A DNA stretch of 64,000 bases from Kibdelosporangium philippinense. GTDB taxonomy: Bacteria; Actinomycetota; Actinomycetes; Mycobacteriales; Pseudonocardiaceae. Below, piece by piece: positions 17,101 through 25,248 of the stretch (within the stretch, counting starts at the first letter, position 1; each line of letters begins with the position of its first letter). A model generated the notes under the pieces. The model saw nothing but the letters and a program-made list of their open reading frames with translations. It was not told where the DNA came from and did not search any database. The stretch lies in contig NZ_JAJVCN010000003.1 of NCBI RefSeq assembly GCF_021390435.2, positions 997,501 to 1,061,500 on the forward strand, given 5' to 3'. Both the position numbers and the translations under genes were made by a program.

Positions 17101-19443
17101 GTGGCGATGCTCGCCAAGGTCAAGGGCCGGTTGCGCCGGCTGCTGGAACGGCCTGCTTCGGTCGAGCTGACCAAGTACGAAGCGCTGCTGCCCAAAATCG
17201 CTGACCGCGAGGACAAGATCGCCTCGCTCAGCGACGAGGAGCTGACCGAGAAGGTCGGCAAGCTGCGCGGTTCGGAACGGGAACTCGCTGATGACGAGCT
17301 TGTCGAGTACTGCGCGTTGGCCCGCGAGGCGGCCAAGCGGGCGTTGAACGAGCGCCCGTACGACGTGCAGCTGCTTGGTGTCATGGGCATGCTCGCCGGG
17401 CATGTCGTGCAGATGGCGACCGGTGAGGGCAAGACGCTCGCCGGTGCGCTGACCGCGGCTGGGTTCGCCGTGCGAGGCAAGCGCGTGCACGTCATCTCGG
17501 TCAACGACTACCTCGCGAAACGTGACGCGGAGTGGATGCGGCCGGTGTATGAACTGCTCGGCGTCTCGGTCGGATACGTGGGTGAGAAGGTGTCGACCGA
17601 GCACCGGCGCGGCGCCTACGAGTCCGAGGTCTGCTACGGCTCGGTCAGCGAGATCGGCTTCGACCTGCTGCGCGACCGGCTGGTCACCAGCGCGGACGAC
17701 CAGGTCCAGACGCCACACCCGGCCGCCGTCGCGCTGGTCGACGAGGCCGACTCGGTGCTCGTCGACGAAGCCAAGGTCCCGCTGGTCATGGCGGGCACGG
17801 CCGAGGGCGTCGAGCGTGACGCCGACATGGCCGAGGTCGTACGCAGGCTGCGCGCGGGCGTGCACTACGAGGAGGACGAGGACGGCCGCAACGCGTGGCT
17901 GACACCGTCCGGCGCCAAGGCCGTCGAGAAGGCGCTCGGTGGCGTCGACTTGTACGCCGAGGACAGCCCCTACCTCGCTGCCGTGAACGTGGCGCTGCAC
18001 GCGCACGCGTTGCTCGAACGCGACGTCGACTACATCGTGCGGGACAACAAGGTCCAGCTGATCAACACCGCCCGCGGCCGGATCGCGGCGCTGCAGCGCT
18101 GGCCAGACGGCCTGCAGGCGGCCGTCGAGGCCAAGGAAGCGGTCGCGGCGACCGAGAGCGGCGAAGTTCTCGACTCGATCACCGTGCAGGCCCTGATCGC
18201 CCGCTACCCCAAGGTCGCGGGCATGACCGGCACCGCCGTCGCGGTCGCCGAACAGCTGCGTGAGTTCTACAAGCTTGAGGTCGCGGTCATCGCGCCGAAC
18301 AAGCCGTGCGTCCGCGAAGACGAGCTGACCAGGCTCTTCACCACGGATGACGCCAAGGAAGACGCGCTGATCAACGAGATCGTCAAGACCCACGAGACCG
18401 GCCGTCCGATCCTGGTCGGCACGCTGGACGTGGCCGAGTCCGAGCGCGTGGCAAAGCGGCTCGGCGAGAACGACCTCGAATGCGTGGTGCTGAACGCGAA
18501 GAACGACGCCGAAGAAGCCGCGATCGTGGCCGAAGCGGGCGCGTTCAACGCCATCACGGTCTCCACCCAGATGGCCGGTCGCGGCACCGACATCCGTCTC
18601 GGCGGACACGACGAAGCCGACCACGACAAGGTGGCTGAGCTTGGCGGCCTGTACGTCATCGGCACCGGCCACTATCCGTCGTCCCGCCTGGACGACCAGC
18701 TCCGCGGCCGTGCGGGCCGCCAGGGCGACCCCGGCGGCTCGGTGTTCTTCTCCAGCATGGAGGACGAGCAGCTCACCCAGTACGCCCCCGAGGTCCAGCT
18801 GCACGTGTTGAAGGAGCCGCCCGGTGAGGACGGCCTGATCAAGGACAAGACCGCGCGCGCTTTCGTGGCGCACGCGCAGCGCGTGGCCGAAGGCGTCGAG
18901 CTGGAGATCCACCGCAACACCTGGCGCTACACCAGGCTGATCGAGCAGCAGCGCGACATCATCATGGAACACCGCGACAAGATCCTGCACAGCGATGTCG
19001 CGGACAAGCTCTTCGAGAAGCACGCGCCCGAGCGGCACGCCGAGCTGGTCGAGGAACTGGGCGCGGACCTGGTTGCCGAGGCCGCGCGGCAGATCCTGCT
19101 GTACCACTTGGACCGCCGCTGGGTCGATCACCTCGGCTACACCGCGGATGTGCGCGAGACCGTGCACCTGCGGGCGCTGGCCAAGGAGACGCCGATCGAC
19201 GAGTTCCACCGGGCCGTCGTGCCCGAGTTCAACAAGATCGTGCCCGAGGCGCACGACACGGCCGTTGACTCGTTCGACACCGTGAAGATCGGTGCCAACG
19301 GCGCTGAACTGGAAGAGGCCGGGTTGAAGCGGCCGACCTCGACCTGGACCTACATGGTCTACGACAACCCGTGGGACTCGGATGCCGAGCAGGCGCTGAA
19401 GAAGGTCCGCGCGCACGTGAAGAAGGTCAAGGCAGAACGCTAG
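17101..19443 (+). CDS. secA2: Accessory Sec translocase ATPase SecA2
   Basis: 780 aa from GTG 17101 (VAMLAKVKGRLRRLLERPAS). Walker A is ATGEGKT at 106-112, the Walker B region is VALVDEADSVLVDEA at about 215-229, then IVRDNKVQLINTARGRIAAL and RWPDGLQAAVEAKE, MTGTAVAVAEQLREFY, and motif VI QLRGRAGRQGDPGGSVFFSS. The helical wing is shortened and the C-terminal zinc-binding tail of SecA1 is missing; the end, RPTSTWTYMVYDNPWDSD, matches mycobacterial SecA2 (RPTSTWTYMVNDNPL). Known SecA2 proteins export a subset of envelope and virulence proteins. Neighbouring exported Hip1-like lipoproteins are possible clients, which is inference. Confidence 0.95.
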   Translation: MAMLAKVKGRLRRLLERPASVELTKYEALLPKIADREDKIASLSDEELTEKVGKLRGSERELADDELVEYCALAREAAKRALNERPYDVQLLGVMGMLAGHVVQMATGEGKTLAGALTAAGFAVRGKRVHVISVNDYLAKRDAEWMRPVYELLGVSVGYVGEKVSTEHRRGAYESEVCYGSVSEIGFDLLRDRLVTSADDQVQTPHPAAVALVDEADSVLVDEAKVPLVMAGTAEGVERDADMAEVVRRLRAGVHYEEDEDGRNAWLTPSGAKAVEKALGGVDLYAEDSPYLAAVNVALHAHALLERDVDYIVRDNKVQLINTARGRIAALQRWPDGLQAAVEAKEAVAATESGEVLDSITVQALIARYPKVAGMTGTAVAVAEQLREFYKLEVAVIAPNKPCVREDELTRLFTTDDAKEDALINEIVKTHETGRPILVGTLDVAESERVAKRLGENDLECVVLNAKNDAEEAAIVAEAGAFNAITVSTQMAGRGTDIRLGGHDEADHDKVAELGGLYVIGTGHYPSSRLDDQLRGRAGRQGDPGGSVFFSSMEDEQLTQYAPEVQLHVLKEPPGEDGLIKDKTARAFVAHAQRVAEGVELEIHRNTWRYTRLIEQQRDIIMEHRDKILHSDVADKLFEKHAPERHAELVEELGADLVAEAARQILLYHLDRRWVDHLGYTADVRETVHLRALAKETPIDEFHRAVVPEFNKIVPEAHDTAVDSFDTVKIGANGAELEEAGLKRPTSTWTYMVYDNPWDSDAEQALKKVRAHVKKVKAER

Positions 19444-20048
19444 TCGGACGTTGTGACCGGCTCCGCGGCGCACGGAGCCGGTCCGCACACCCATCCGACA
19501 CACATCTGGCCAGCGACAGCGACGTAGACACCCCGTACGAAGGCCTGCGGGTCGATCCCGTCGTACCCGTGCCGGACCACCGCTCGATGGATGTCCTCGG
19601 ACACAACCAGCATCAACGGTGCCTTGCTGCGGCGGAACCGCTGTTTGAACTCGACCGAGTCGAGCAGACGGAACGCGATATCCAGCGATTCCCCGAAACA
19701 TCCGCGCATGTCGTAGTGCACCTCGCCGGCGTGCAGAACCACACGCAGGCGCAGTGAGTGCCCTCGCTCGCACAACAATGTTTCCAGGGTGGGAATGACC
19801 TGGGTCAGCAACAACGTCTTGGGAACGTGATCAACCGGGTGGATCAGGACCAGGATGCCGTCCCCGCGATCGATGAACGGGTCGCGCCATTCCTCCCGGA
19901 TACCGCTTTTGATCAGGCATTCCTCGATCAACGAATACAACGCACAGCGGAGCGCGGCCTTGGCGGCGTTGGTCCGCGCGGTCGAGCCTTCGACGTCAAC
20001 GAGCAGAATGACGCGATGGTGTGGTGGCGTCGCCTGTAGCGCTGTCAT
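19440..20048 (-). CDS. Class III nucleotidyl cyclase-like protein (probably degenerate)
   Basis: 202 aa, single domain. HRVILLVDVEGSTARTNAAK resembles the first metal-binding motif (FxDIxGST) and DRGDGILVLIHP the second (GDGFLaxF), so both metal Asp residues are kept. HAGEVHYD and CFGESLDIAFRLLDS match the later helix, but the transition-state Asn of active cyclases (usually NxAaRL) is Asp here, while the Arg is kept. Such orphan domains are frequent in actinobacteria and often lack activity. Convergent with secA2, overlapping it by 4 bp. Start ATG 20048; a MQATPP-like start is not available. Confidence 0.6.
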   Translation of the reverse strand: MTALQATPPHHRVILLVDVEGSTARTNAAKAALRCALYSLIEECLIKSGIREEWRDPFIDRGDGILVLIHPVDHVPKTLLLTQVIPTLETLLCERGHSLRLRVVLHAGEVHYDMRGCFGESLDIAFRLLDSVEFKQRFRRSKAPLMLVVSEDIHRAVVRHGYDGIDPQAFVRGVYVAVAGQMCVGWVCGPAPCAAEPVTTSD

Positions 20049-20304
20049 GGATGGTGTCCCCCAATGTGGTGGTTACACCCGCGCCTGCAAGTATGCCTCT
20101 TGGGCATCCCATCGTGCAATTCCCAAAATGACAGCTTGCGAAGCTAGATCGCGGTACGCGCGTACTGCCACTTTCCGCATTATTACCGAATGGTGTGACC
20201 AAGACAGGCTATCCTTCGCATGCCTGTCATGCGTAAGATCTGCCGCCGTGGGAATCCCACAGTGAGGTTCCCATCAACACGCGTTCATGATCGGCGGGAT
20301 GTGC

Positions 20305-21180
20305 ATGGCAGGCACGTCAGGACCCTTGATGCCGCGCAAGCAACTCGGGGCCGAGCTGCGCGTGCTGCGCGAACGCAAGGGCGTCACCCTTGACGACATC
20401 GCGAAGGAACTGATCATCTCGACGTCGAAGCTGTCCAGGCTGGAAAACGCGCAGGGCCGCCCGCAGGCCCGCGACGTCAGAGATCTCATTCGATATTTCG
20501 ATATCGAGAACACCGATCAGGCAGATCGGTTCATGCGATGGACGAGGGCCGCGAACAAACGGGCGTGGTGGGATGACTACACGGAGGCACTGGAAGGCGA
20601 TCTGGATACGTATCTCGCCACCGAATCCGAGGCGTCAATCGTGCGCGTCTACACGATTCCTATTCTCCCAGTTCTCCTGCAAACTCTGGAATACACGCGC
20701 GCGTTGTTCAAGCGATCCGAGCCGTGGCGCAGCGCGAGCGATATCGAACAGTTGCTCGAAGTCCGGTCCCGGCGAAGACAGGCACTCGAGAGCCGCCCGG
20801 AACTGGCGCCACTCCAGCTCATCGCGGTCGCTCACGAGTCATGTATCCGACAGATGGTTGGCAGTGCCGAGATCATGTGCACTCAGCTCGACTATCTCGT
20901 CGAGCGGTCCGCGAAGGAGAACATCGAGCTGCGGATCCTCCCGTTCTCGGTGACACCACCACGAACAAGTACGTGCATGTACGCGTATTTCGAGTTCGAC
21001 GAGTACGACCGGGACATCGTCGGCGTCGAGACCCACGCCGGATTCCGCTATTTCGAGACGCCAGACCAACAGGTCGCCCGATATCGGCGTTTCTACGACG
21101 ATCTACACCGCTCCTCACTCACCCCCGAGGAATCGGTGCGGCTCATCCAGTCAGTCAGGAACGACTTCTCCGCCGCCTGA
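20305..21180 (+). CDS. XRE-family regulator with DUF5753 domain
   Basis: 291 aa from ATG 20305 (MAGTSGPLMPRKQLGAELRV), chosen because GGCGGG lies six bases before it; ATGs at 20287 and 20299 are alternatives. N-terminal helix-turn-helix LGAELRVLRERKGVTLDDIA ... ISTSKLSRLENAQGRP, then WWDDYTEALEGDLDTYLATE and ESEASIVRVYTIPILPVLLQ, typical of the DUF5753 domain that follows HTH in the very large actinobacterial Scr1/WhiJ-like family. These genes usually come with a DUF397 partner; here none follows, and instead a dioxygenase gene starts 31 bp downstream. About 230 bp of AT-richer DNA precedes it. Confidence 0.88.
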   Translation: MAGTSGPLMPRKQLGAELRVLRERKGVTLDDIAKELIISTSKLSRLENAQGRPQARDVRDLIRYFDIENTDQADRFMRWTRAANKRAWWDDYTEALEGDLDTYLATESEASIVRVYTIPILPVLLQTLEYTRALFKRSEPWRSASDIEQLLEVRSRRRQALESRPELAPLQLIAVAHESCIRQMVGSAEIMCTQLDYLVERSAKENIELRILPFSVTPPRTSTCMYAYFEFDEYDRDIVGVETHAGFRYFETPDQQVARYRRFYDDLHRSSLTPEESVRLIQSVRNDFSAA

Positions 21181-21211
21181 TTCAGCCCATTCATTCCCAG
21201 GAGCTCCGACC

Positions 21212-21946
21212 TTGACCGAGACCATCACTCCCGCATGGCGTTCGCCTGCCGATCTCAACCTGGCGTGGAAGCACATGAGGACCGCCGGATACTTCCTTGG
21301 CAGCGACGACACGCTCGGCCTACGGCCGGGTTTCCGGCAACGGCTGCACCAGAACTACTTCACCGAGGCGGTGTTGCGCAACTATCCGGACGACAGCCCG
21401 GCCGACCGGGAACGCGCTCGTGACGTCCTTCGATACCGCTGGTCCAGCGAGGACAAGGTCGAACTGAGCCGGCACGACGCGATCGGTCTCGGCACCGGGA
21501 ACGGGCGAAAAGGCCCGACGGAGGTCGCCAGGGCAGAGCTGTCGGCCGATGCGGAGGTCACCGCGTGGACCGCCGGAATCCTGTCGTGCGTACCACCGGA
21601 GAAACGACTCGAAGAAGGAACGTTCGGCGTCAATCTGTTCCGGACGAGGACGCAGGTCGTCAGCGGCCCGCACCAGGATCACGAGCAGTTCATCGTGGTG
21701 TACGTCGTGGCGAAGACCGGCACGGGCGCCGAGACGAGCCTGCACACTGTCGACGACGAAGCCGACGTGGTGGTGCGGACGGTGCTTCGGCCAGGTGAGT
21801 TCGTCATCTTCGACGACAGCCGGTTCAAGCACAGCGCCAGCCCGTTGATCGACCCACCAGACGGCAAGGCGATGCGGGACGTTCTCGTGTGCACGGTCAA
21901 CTACCCGGGGACGTACCCGATCGAGGCGTCCCAACTGGAACGTTAA
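21212..21946 (+). CDS. 2OG-Fe(II) dioxygenase family protein
   Basis: 244 aa, TTG start at 21212 with AGGAG at 21199-21203. The protein has a His-x-Asp...His metal triad: His154 and Asp156 in GPHQDHEQF and His207 in FDDSRFKHSAS, plus Arg222 (MRDVLVCTVNY) where 2-oxoglutarate is usually bound. The arrangement fits the 2OG-Fe dioxygenase family of amino-acid hydroxylases such as the isoleucine hydroxylase IDO (VSGPHQDHEQFIVVYVV against a G-HxD-V pattern). Substrate unknown; a free amino acid is the best guess. It is likely co-transcribed with the XRE/DUF5753 regulator. Confidence 0.75.
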   Translation: MTETITPAWRSPADLNLAWKHMRTAGYFLGSDDTLGLRPGFRQRLHQNYFTEAVLRNYPDDSPADRERARDVLRYRWSSEDKVELSRHDAIGLGTGNGRKGPTEVARAELSADAEVTAWTAGILSCVPPEKRLEEGTFGVNLFRTRTQVVSGPHQDHEQFIVVYVVAKTGTGAETSLHTVDDEADVVVRTVLRPGEFVIFDDSRFKHSASPLIDPPDGKAMRDVLVCTVNYPGTYPIEASQLER

Positions 21947-22081
21947 CTCTCGTTTGTCCTGGTAACCCCTTAAGAGTGACACTCGCAAGGGGCTTCCCCG
22001 CATGGCAGCATGGCTGGATCTGCGATGATCCGTGCGCCACATTTCCGCCTCTGAGGCGAAAACATGCGAGAGGATGACCAC
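21947..22081. other. Intergenic region before nadE
   Basis: 135 bp. It holds an imperfect inverted repeat GGTAACCCCTTAAGAG / CTCGCAAGGGGCTTCCCC between about 21960 and 22000 that could terminate the dioxygenase transcript, and a GAGAGGA ribosome site for nadE at 22069-22075. No gene seen. Confidence 0.4.
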
Positions 22082-23800
22082 ATGCCTCAATTGCGCATCG
22101 CCACCGCTCAGGTCAACACCCGGGTCGGGGACCTGACCGGCAACGCCGACCTGATCGTCGAGTGGACACGCAAGGCAGCTGAGCAAGGCGCACATCTCGT
22201 GGTGTTCCCCGAGATGGCACTGACCGGCTACCCCGTCGAAGACCTTGCCCTGCGTGAATCCTTCACCGCGGCCTCGAAGCGAACCCTGGCCGAGCTGGCC
22301 GGTCGCCTCGCTGACGCGGGCTGCGGCTCGCAGGCGGTCTACGTCGGCTACCAGGACGCGGACGAAGTCGGCCCGCGCAACGCGGCGGCGGTCCTCTACG
22401 AAGGCAAGATCGTCGCGACGCAGTTCAAGCACCACCTGCCGAACTACGGCGTATTCGACGAGCGCAGGTACTACAAACCTGGGCACACCCTGGACATCAT
22501 CCAGCTGCACGGCGTCGAAATCGGCATGGTCATCTGCGAGGACCTCTGGCAGGACGGCGGCCCGATCACCGCGTTGGGTCAAGCGGGCGTCGACCTTGTC
22601 ATCTCACCCAACGCCTCTCCTTACGAGAAGAACAAGGACGACCAACGTCTCCCCTTGGTCGCCCGCCGGGCGGCGGAGGCTGGCGCGCCGCTGGTGTATC
22701 TGAACTTGATCGGCGGCCAGGACGAGCTGGTGTTCGACGGCGACTCCATCGTGGTGTCGGCTGAGGGCCAGGTTTTGACCCGCGCGCCTCAGTTCGTCGA
22801 GCACCTGACGGTTCTGGACATGTCGTTCCCGGGTGGTTCTGCCCGGGCCGAAGGGCAGTTTGGCGGATTCACCGTCCGCCGGGTCTCGCTTTCTGATTCG
22901 CCGGTGCCTGCTTACGAGCCTTTGCCGTTGCCGCCAGTGGCCGAGCCGCTGCCGGAAGAGGCCGAAGTGTGGTTCGCGCTGGTGACTGGCTTGCGGGACT
23001 ACGTGCACAAGAACGGCTTCCGCTCGGTGACCTTCGGGATGTCCGGCGGCATCGACTCCGCGGTCGTGGCGGCTCTGGCCGCCGATGCTCTTGGCGGCGC
23101 TTCGGTTTACGGCATCTCGATGCCTTCGGCTTACTCGTCCTCGCACTCCAAGGACGACGCGGCCGACTTGGCCCGCCGGATCGGCGCGCATTACTCGGTG
23201 CAGCCGATCGGCGCGATGGTCGACGCATTCGTGTCCCAGTTGGGTCTGACCGGGTTGGCCGAGGAGAACGTGCAGGCGCGGTGCCGTGGCGTGACCTTGA
23301 TGGGTCTGTCCAACCAGCACGGTCACCTGGTCCTGGCCACCGGCAACAAGACCGAGCTGGCCGTCGGGTACTCCACGATCTACGGCGACGCTGTCGGCGG
23401 GTTCGCGCCGATCAAGGACGTGCCGAAGACCTTGGTGTGGCAGTTGGCCCGGTGGCGCAACGCGGAGGCCGAGAAGCTTGGCGAGGTCCCGCCGATCCCG
23501 GAGAACTCGATCAGCAAACCACCGTCGGCGGAGTTGCGGCCCGGCCAGCTCGACTCGGACTCGTTGCCGGACTACGAACTGCTCGACGACATCCTCGACG
23601 ACTACGTCGAAGGCGACAAAGGCTACGCGGACCTGTTGGCCCAGGGCTTCTCGGCCGAGGTGATCGACAAGGTCCTTCGAATGGTCGATTTGGCGGAGTA
23701 CAAGCGCCGCCAGTACCCGCCAGGCACGAAGATCAGCGTCAAAGGCTTCGGCCGGGATCGACGGCTGCCGATCACCAACGGCTGGCGCGAAGGCCACTAG
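22082..23800 (+). CDS. nadE: Glutamine-dependent NAD+ synthetase
   Basis: 572 aa from ATG 22082 (MPQLRIATAQVNTRVGDLTG). The N-terminal nitrilase-like domain (1-270) releases ammonia from glutamine, with Glu in VVFPEMALTGYP, Lys in HHLPNYGVFDERRYYKPG and Cys in GMVICEDLWQDGG. The C-terminal synthetase domain has the ATP pyrophosphatase P-loop FGMSGGIDSAVVAALAADAL, ATGNKTELAVGYSTIYGD and the PPSAELRPGQLDSDSLPDYE motif. It converts deamido-NAD to NAD. It is shorter than the about 680-aa mycobacterial type and matches the 540-590 aa bacterial form. Its stop codon is 5 bp before a hairpin repeat. Confidence 0.95.
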   Translation: MPQLRIATAQVNTRVGDLTGNADLIVEWTRKAAEQGAHLVVFPEMALTGYPVEDLALRESFTAASKRTLAELAGRLADAGCGSQAVYVGYQDADEVGPRNAAAVLYEGKIVATQFKHHLPNYGVFDERRYYKPGHTLDIIQLHGVEIGMVICEDLWQDGGPITALGQAGVDLVISPNASPYEKNKDDQRLPLVARRAAEAGAPLVYLNLIGGQDELVFDGDSIVVSAEGQVLTRAPQFVEHLTVLDMSFPGGSARAEGQFGGFTVRRVSLSDSPVPAYEPLPLPPVAEPLPEEAEVWFALVTGLRDYVHKNGFRSVTFGMSGGIDSAVVAALAADALGGASVYGISMPSAYSSSHSKDDAADLARRIGAHYSVQPIGAMVDAFVSQLGLTGLAEENVQARCRGVTLMGLSNQHGHLVLATGNKTELAVGYSTIYGDAVGGFAPIKDVPKTLVWQLARWRNAEAEKLGEVPPIPENSISKPPSAELRPGQLDSDSLPDYELLDDILDDYVEGDKGYADLLAQGFSAEVIDKVLRMVDLAEYKRRQYPPGTKISVKGFGRDRRLPITNGWREGH

Positions 23801-24498
23801 CCCACTCGTGAGTGGTTATCCGGGTTAGAACACGGATAACCACTCACGACAAATGTCAGCTGGGGCTGCTGCTGAACACCGGCGAAGTCGTCCCACAGCC
23901 GCTGAATCGCGCCAAGCAGAGTGATCAAGTCGCCGATGGGCTTGGCGGCGTTGGCCACGCTTGTCTGCGCCTGTTTCTCGATGTTCGCGACGGGCTTGGC
24001 GAACGTGTTCACCAGATCCCCGGCGTGCGCCAGCACGATCGCGGTCATCCCGCCTTCAACCGCCATCAGGTGCCGGACCAGGGAAATCAGCCGTTGCACC
24101 ATTTCGCTGATGAGGTCGTTGGCGGATGATCGGCTTTGGCCGACCACTTCCGCGGTCAACTGGACGACAGCGGCGGTTTCCTTCGCAGCGGCGGCGAATT
24201 CGGCCAGTGAACGGACGAAACTGTCCGCGCGCAGCCGATACTGGTCCGCGGCCGCACCACGCCAGCCCGCGGTTTCGGTTGTCACCGCCTGCCTGAGCTG
24301 CCCTTGGACCTGGGTGATTCGCTGCGACACCGACACCCAGGCGTCAAGGAACGCGTGTACGCCGGAAGCGTTGCCTTCCATCCTGTCCAGCACCGCTTGC
24401 AGTGGTGCGACCAAGCCGATCAATTGCCCGAGTCCCGCCGCGGACAACGCGTCGGCCGGGCGCATTCGGGCCGACAGCGCGCTGATGTTGTCAGACAT
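23797..24498 (-). CDS. WXG-motif protein, ESX-associated
   Basis: 233 aa from ATG 24498 (MSDNISALSARMRPADALSA). All-helical, with Trp79-x-Gly81 in AGWRGAAADQYRLR, the hallmark of WXG100 and related LXG/PPE-type helical hairpins exported by type VII (ESX) systems; the protein continues with further helices to about 215. The last 15 residues (GYPCSNPDNHSRVG region) are encoded by the hairpin repeat at 23806-23849 and do not belong to the fold. It overlaps the upstream EspC-like gene by 8 bp and nadE by 4 bp (convergent). Confidence 0.7.
   Translation of the reverse strand: MSDNISALSARMRPADALSAAGLGQLIGLVAPLQAVLDRMEGNASGVHAFLDAWVSVSQRITQVQGQLRQAVTTETAGWRGAAADQYRLRADSFVRSLAEFAAAAKETAAVVQLTAEVVGQSRSSANDLISEMVQRLISLVRHLMAVEGGMTAIVLAHAGDLVNTFAKPVANIEKQAQTSVANAAKPIGDLITLLGAIQRLWDDFAGVQQQPQLTFVVSGYPCSNPDNHSRVG
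23806..23849. repeat. Dispersed hairpin repeat, copy A
   Basis: Perfect 17-bp arms TCGTGAGTGGTTATCCG / CGGATAACCACTCACGA around a 10-nt loop GGTTAGAACA. Lies just past the nadE stop and inside the 3' end of the convergent WXG-type gene. Related copies are at 30503-30550 and 55285-55328. Probable bidirectional terminator or mobile palindromic element. Confidence 0.9.
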
Positions 24499-24796
24499 CG
24501 ATGCCTCCGAAGGCTGCTCCGGTCTCCTTCTCACGCTGTGCCACCATTCCCGCGCTTTCCCGCACGCCGCCCGATGTCGCGTTCATCGCCCGGACGCCAG
24601 ACGAAAGCGCCTGATTCCCCACTGCCACCAACTGATCCAGCAACGCCGTGAACGGCTGACCCACCACACCCAACGCGTCAGCGGGCAAGCGGGTCTTGGC
24701 GGAAGTGGTCGCGGCCTGTATTTCGTCGGCCAACGTCGTCAGGACGCGGGCATGCGCGGTCAGGGCGTCGACGACGACTTCGTATCCCTCGCTCAT
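24491..24796 (-). CDS. EspC-like ESX secretion-associated protein
   Basis: 101 aa, MSEGYEVVVDALTAHARVLT. Helix-turn-helix-shaped small protein (two long amphipathic helices, about 5-38 and 50-85) with the pattern of the EspC/DUF2580 family, which are co-secreted partners or chaperone-like factors for ESX systems. No WXG motif of its own. Its ATG overlaps the TGA of the YbaB-like gene (ATGA) and its 3' end overlaps the WXG gene, so the three are one translationally coupled operon. No ESX membrane components are in the window. Confidence 0.7.
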   Translation of the reverse strand: MSEGYEVVVDALTAHARVLTTLADEIQAATTSAKTRLPADALGVVGQPFTALLDQLVAVGNQALSSGVRAMNATSGGVRESAGMVAQREKETGAAFGGIDV

Positions 24797-25176
24797 GACG
24801 ACCCTCCGATGTCCTCAAGGACCGGACGCTCGTCCCAGTCGTCCTTGTCCACGCGCGCCACAGGAGCAAAGCGTTCCTTGGCGGAAGCGAGCACCAGATG
24901 CATGTTCGGGTCTTGTGGCCCAACGGTTTCGAGCATCGCCGTACGCATCAGGTCGGGGATTCTTGCTTGCGCGTCACGGATGCAGGCCACGATCTGCGCG
25001 GCGAGCGTGTCGGAGGGCAGGCGCAGATCTGTCAGCACGCCGGAGGCGGACACCGTTACCCGCACCGAGCCGTCTGGCGAGGTCGAGGTGACCAGGATCT
25101 GGCTGACTCGCTCGCTCATCTGGCGGTACGCGGCCGCGGTCGATTCAATCTGCCGTTCCCAGTCGGCACCAGGCAC
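24793..25176 (-). CDS. YbaB/EbfC family protein, ESX-associated
   Basis: 127 aa from GTG 25176 (VPGADWERQIESTAAAYRQM), chosen because GGGGAGG lies five bases upstream; a TTG at 25206 opens the frame. The core, SVRVTVSASGVLTDLRLPSD ... LAAQIVACIRDAQARIPDLM, is the YbaB/EbfC nucleoid-protein fold, which in actinobacteria also occurs as EspL-like proteins in ESX gene clusters. First gene of the coupled operon. A DNA-binding or chaperone role are both possible. Confidence 0.7.
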   Translation of the reverse strand: MPGADWERQIESTAAAYRQMSERVSQILVTSTSPDGSVRVTVSASGVLTDLRLPSDTLAAQIVACIRDAQARIPDLMRTAMLETVGPQDPNMHLVLASAKERFAPVARVDKDDWDERPVLEDIGGSS

Positions 25177-25248
25177 GAGCACCTCCCCTGGTTCTAGGAA
25201 CACCAAGGTAAGTGACCCGTGCCTGGCGCGAACACGGCGAAATTACCG

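Noticed and set aside
16996..19773. A 925-codon open frame on the minus strand opposite secA2
   Set aside because: It mirrors a well-matched SecA2 gene; long antisense frames are normal in DNA with GC-rich third positions, and its protein is low in recognisable motifs.
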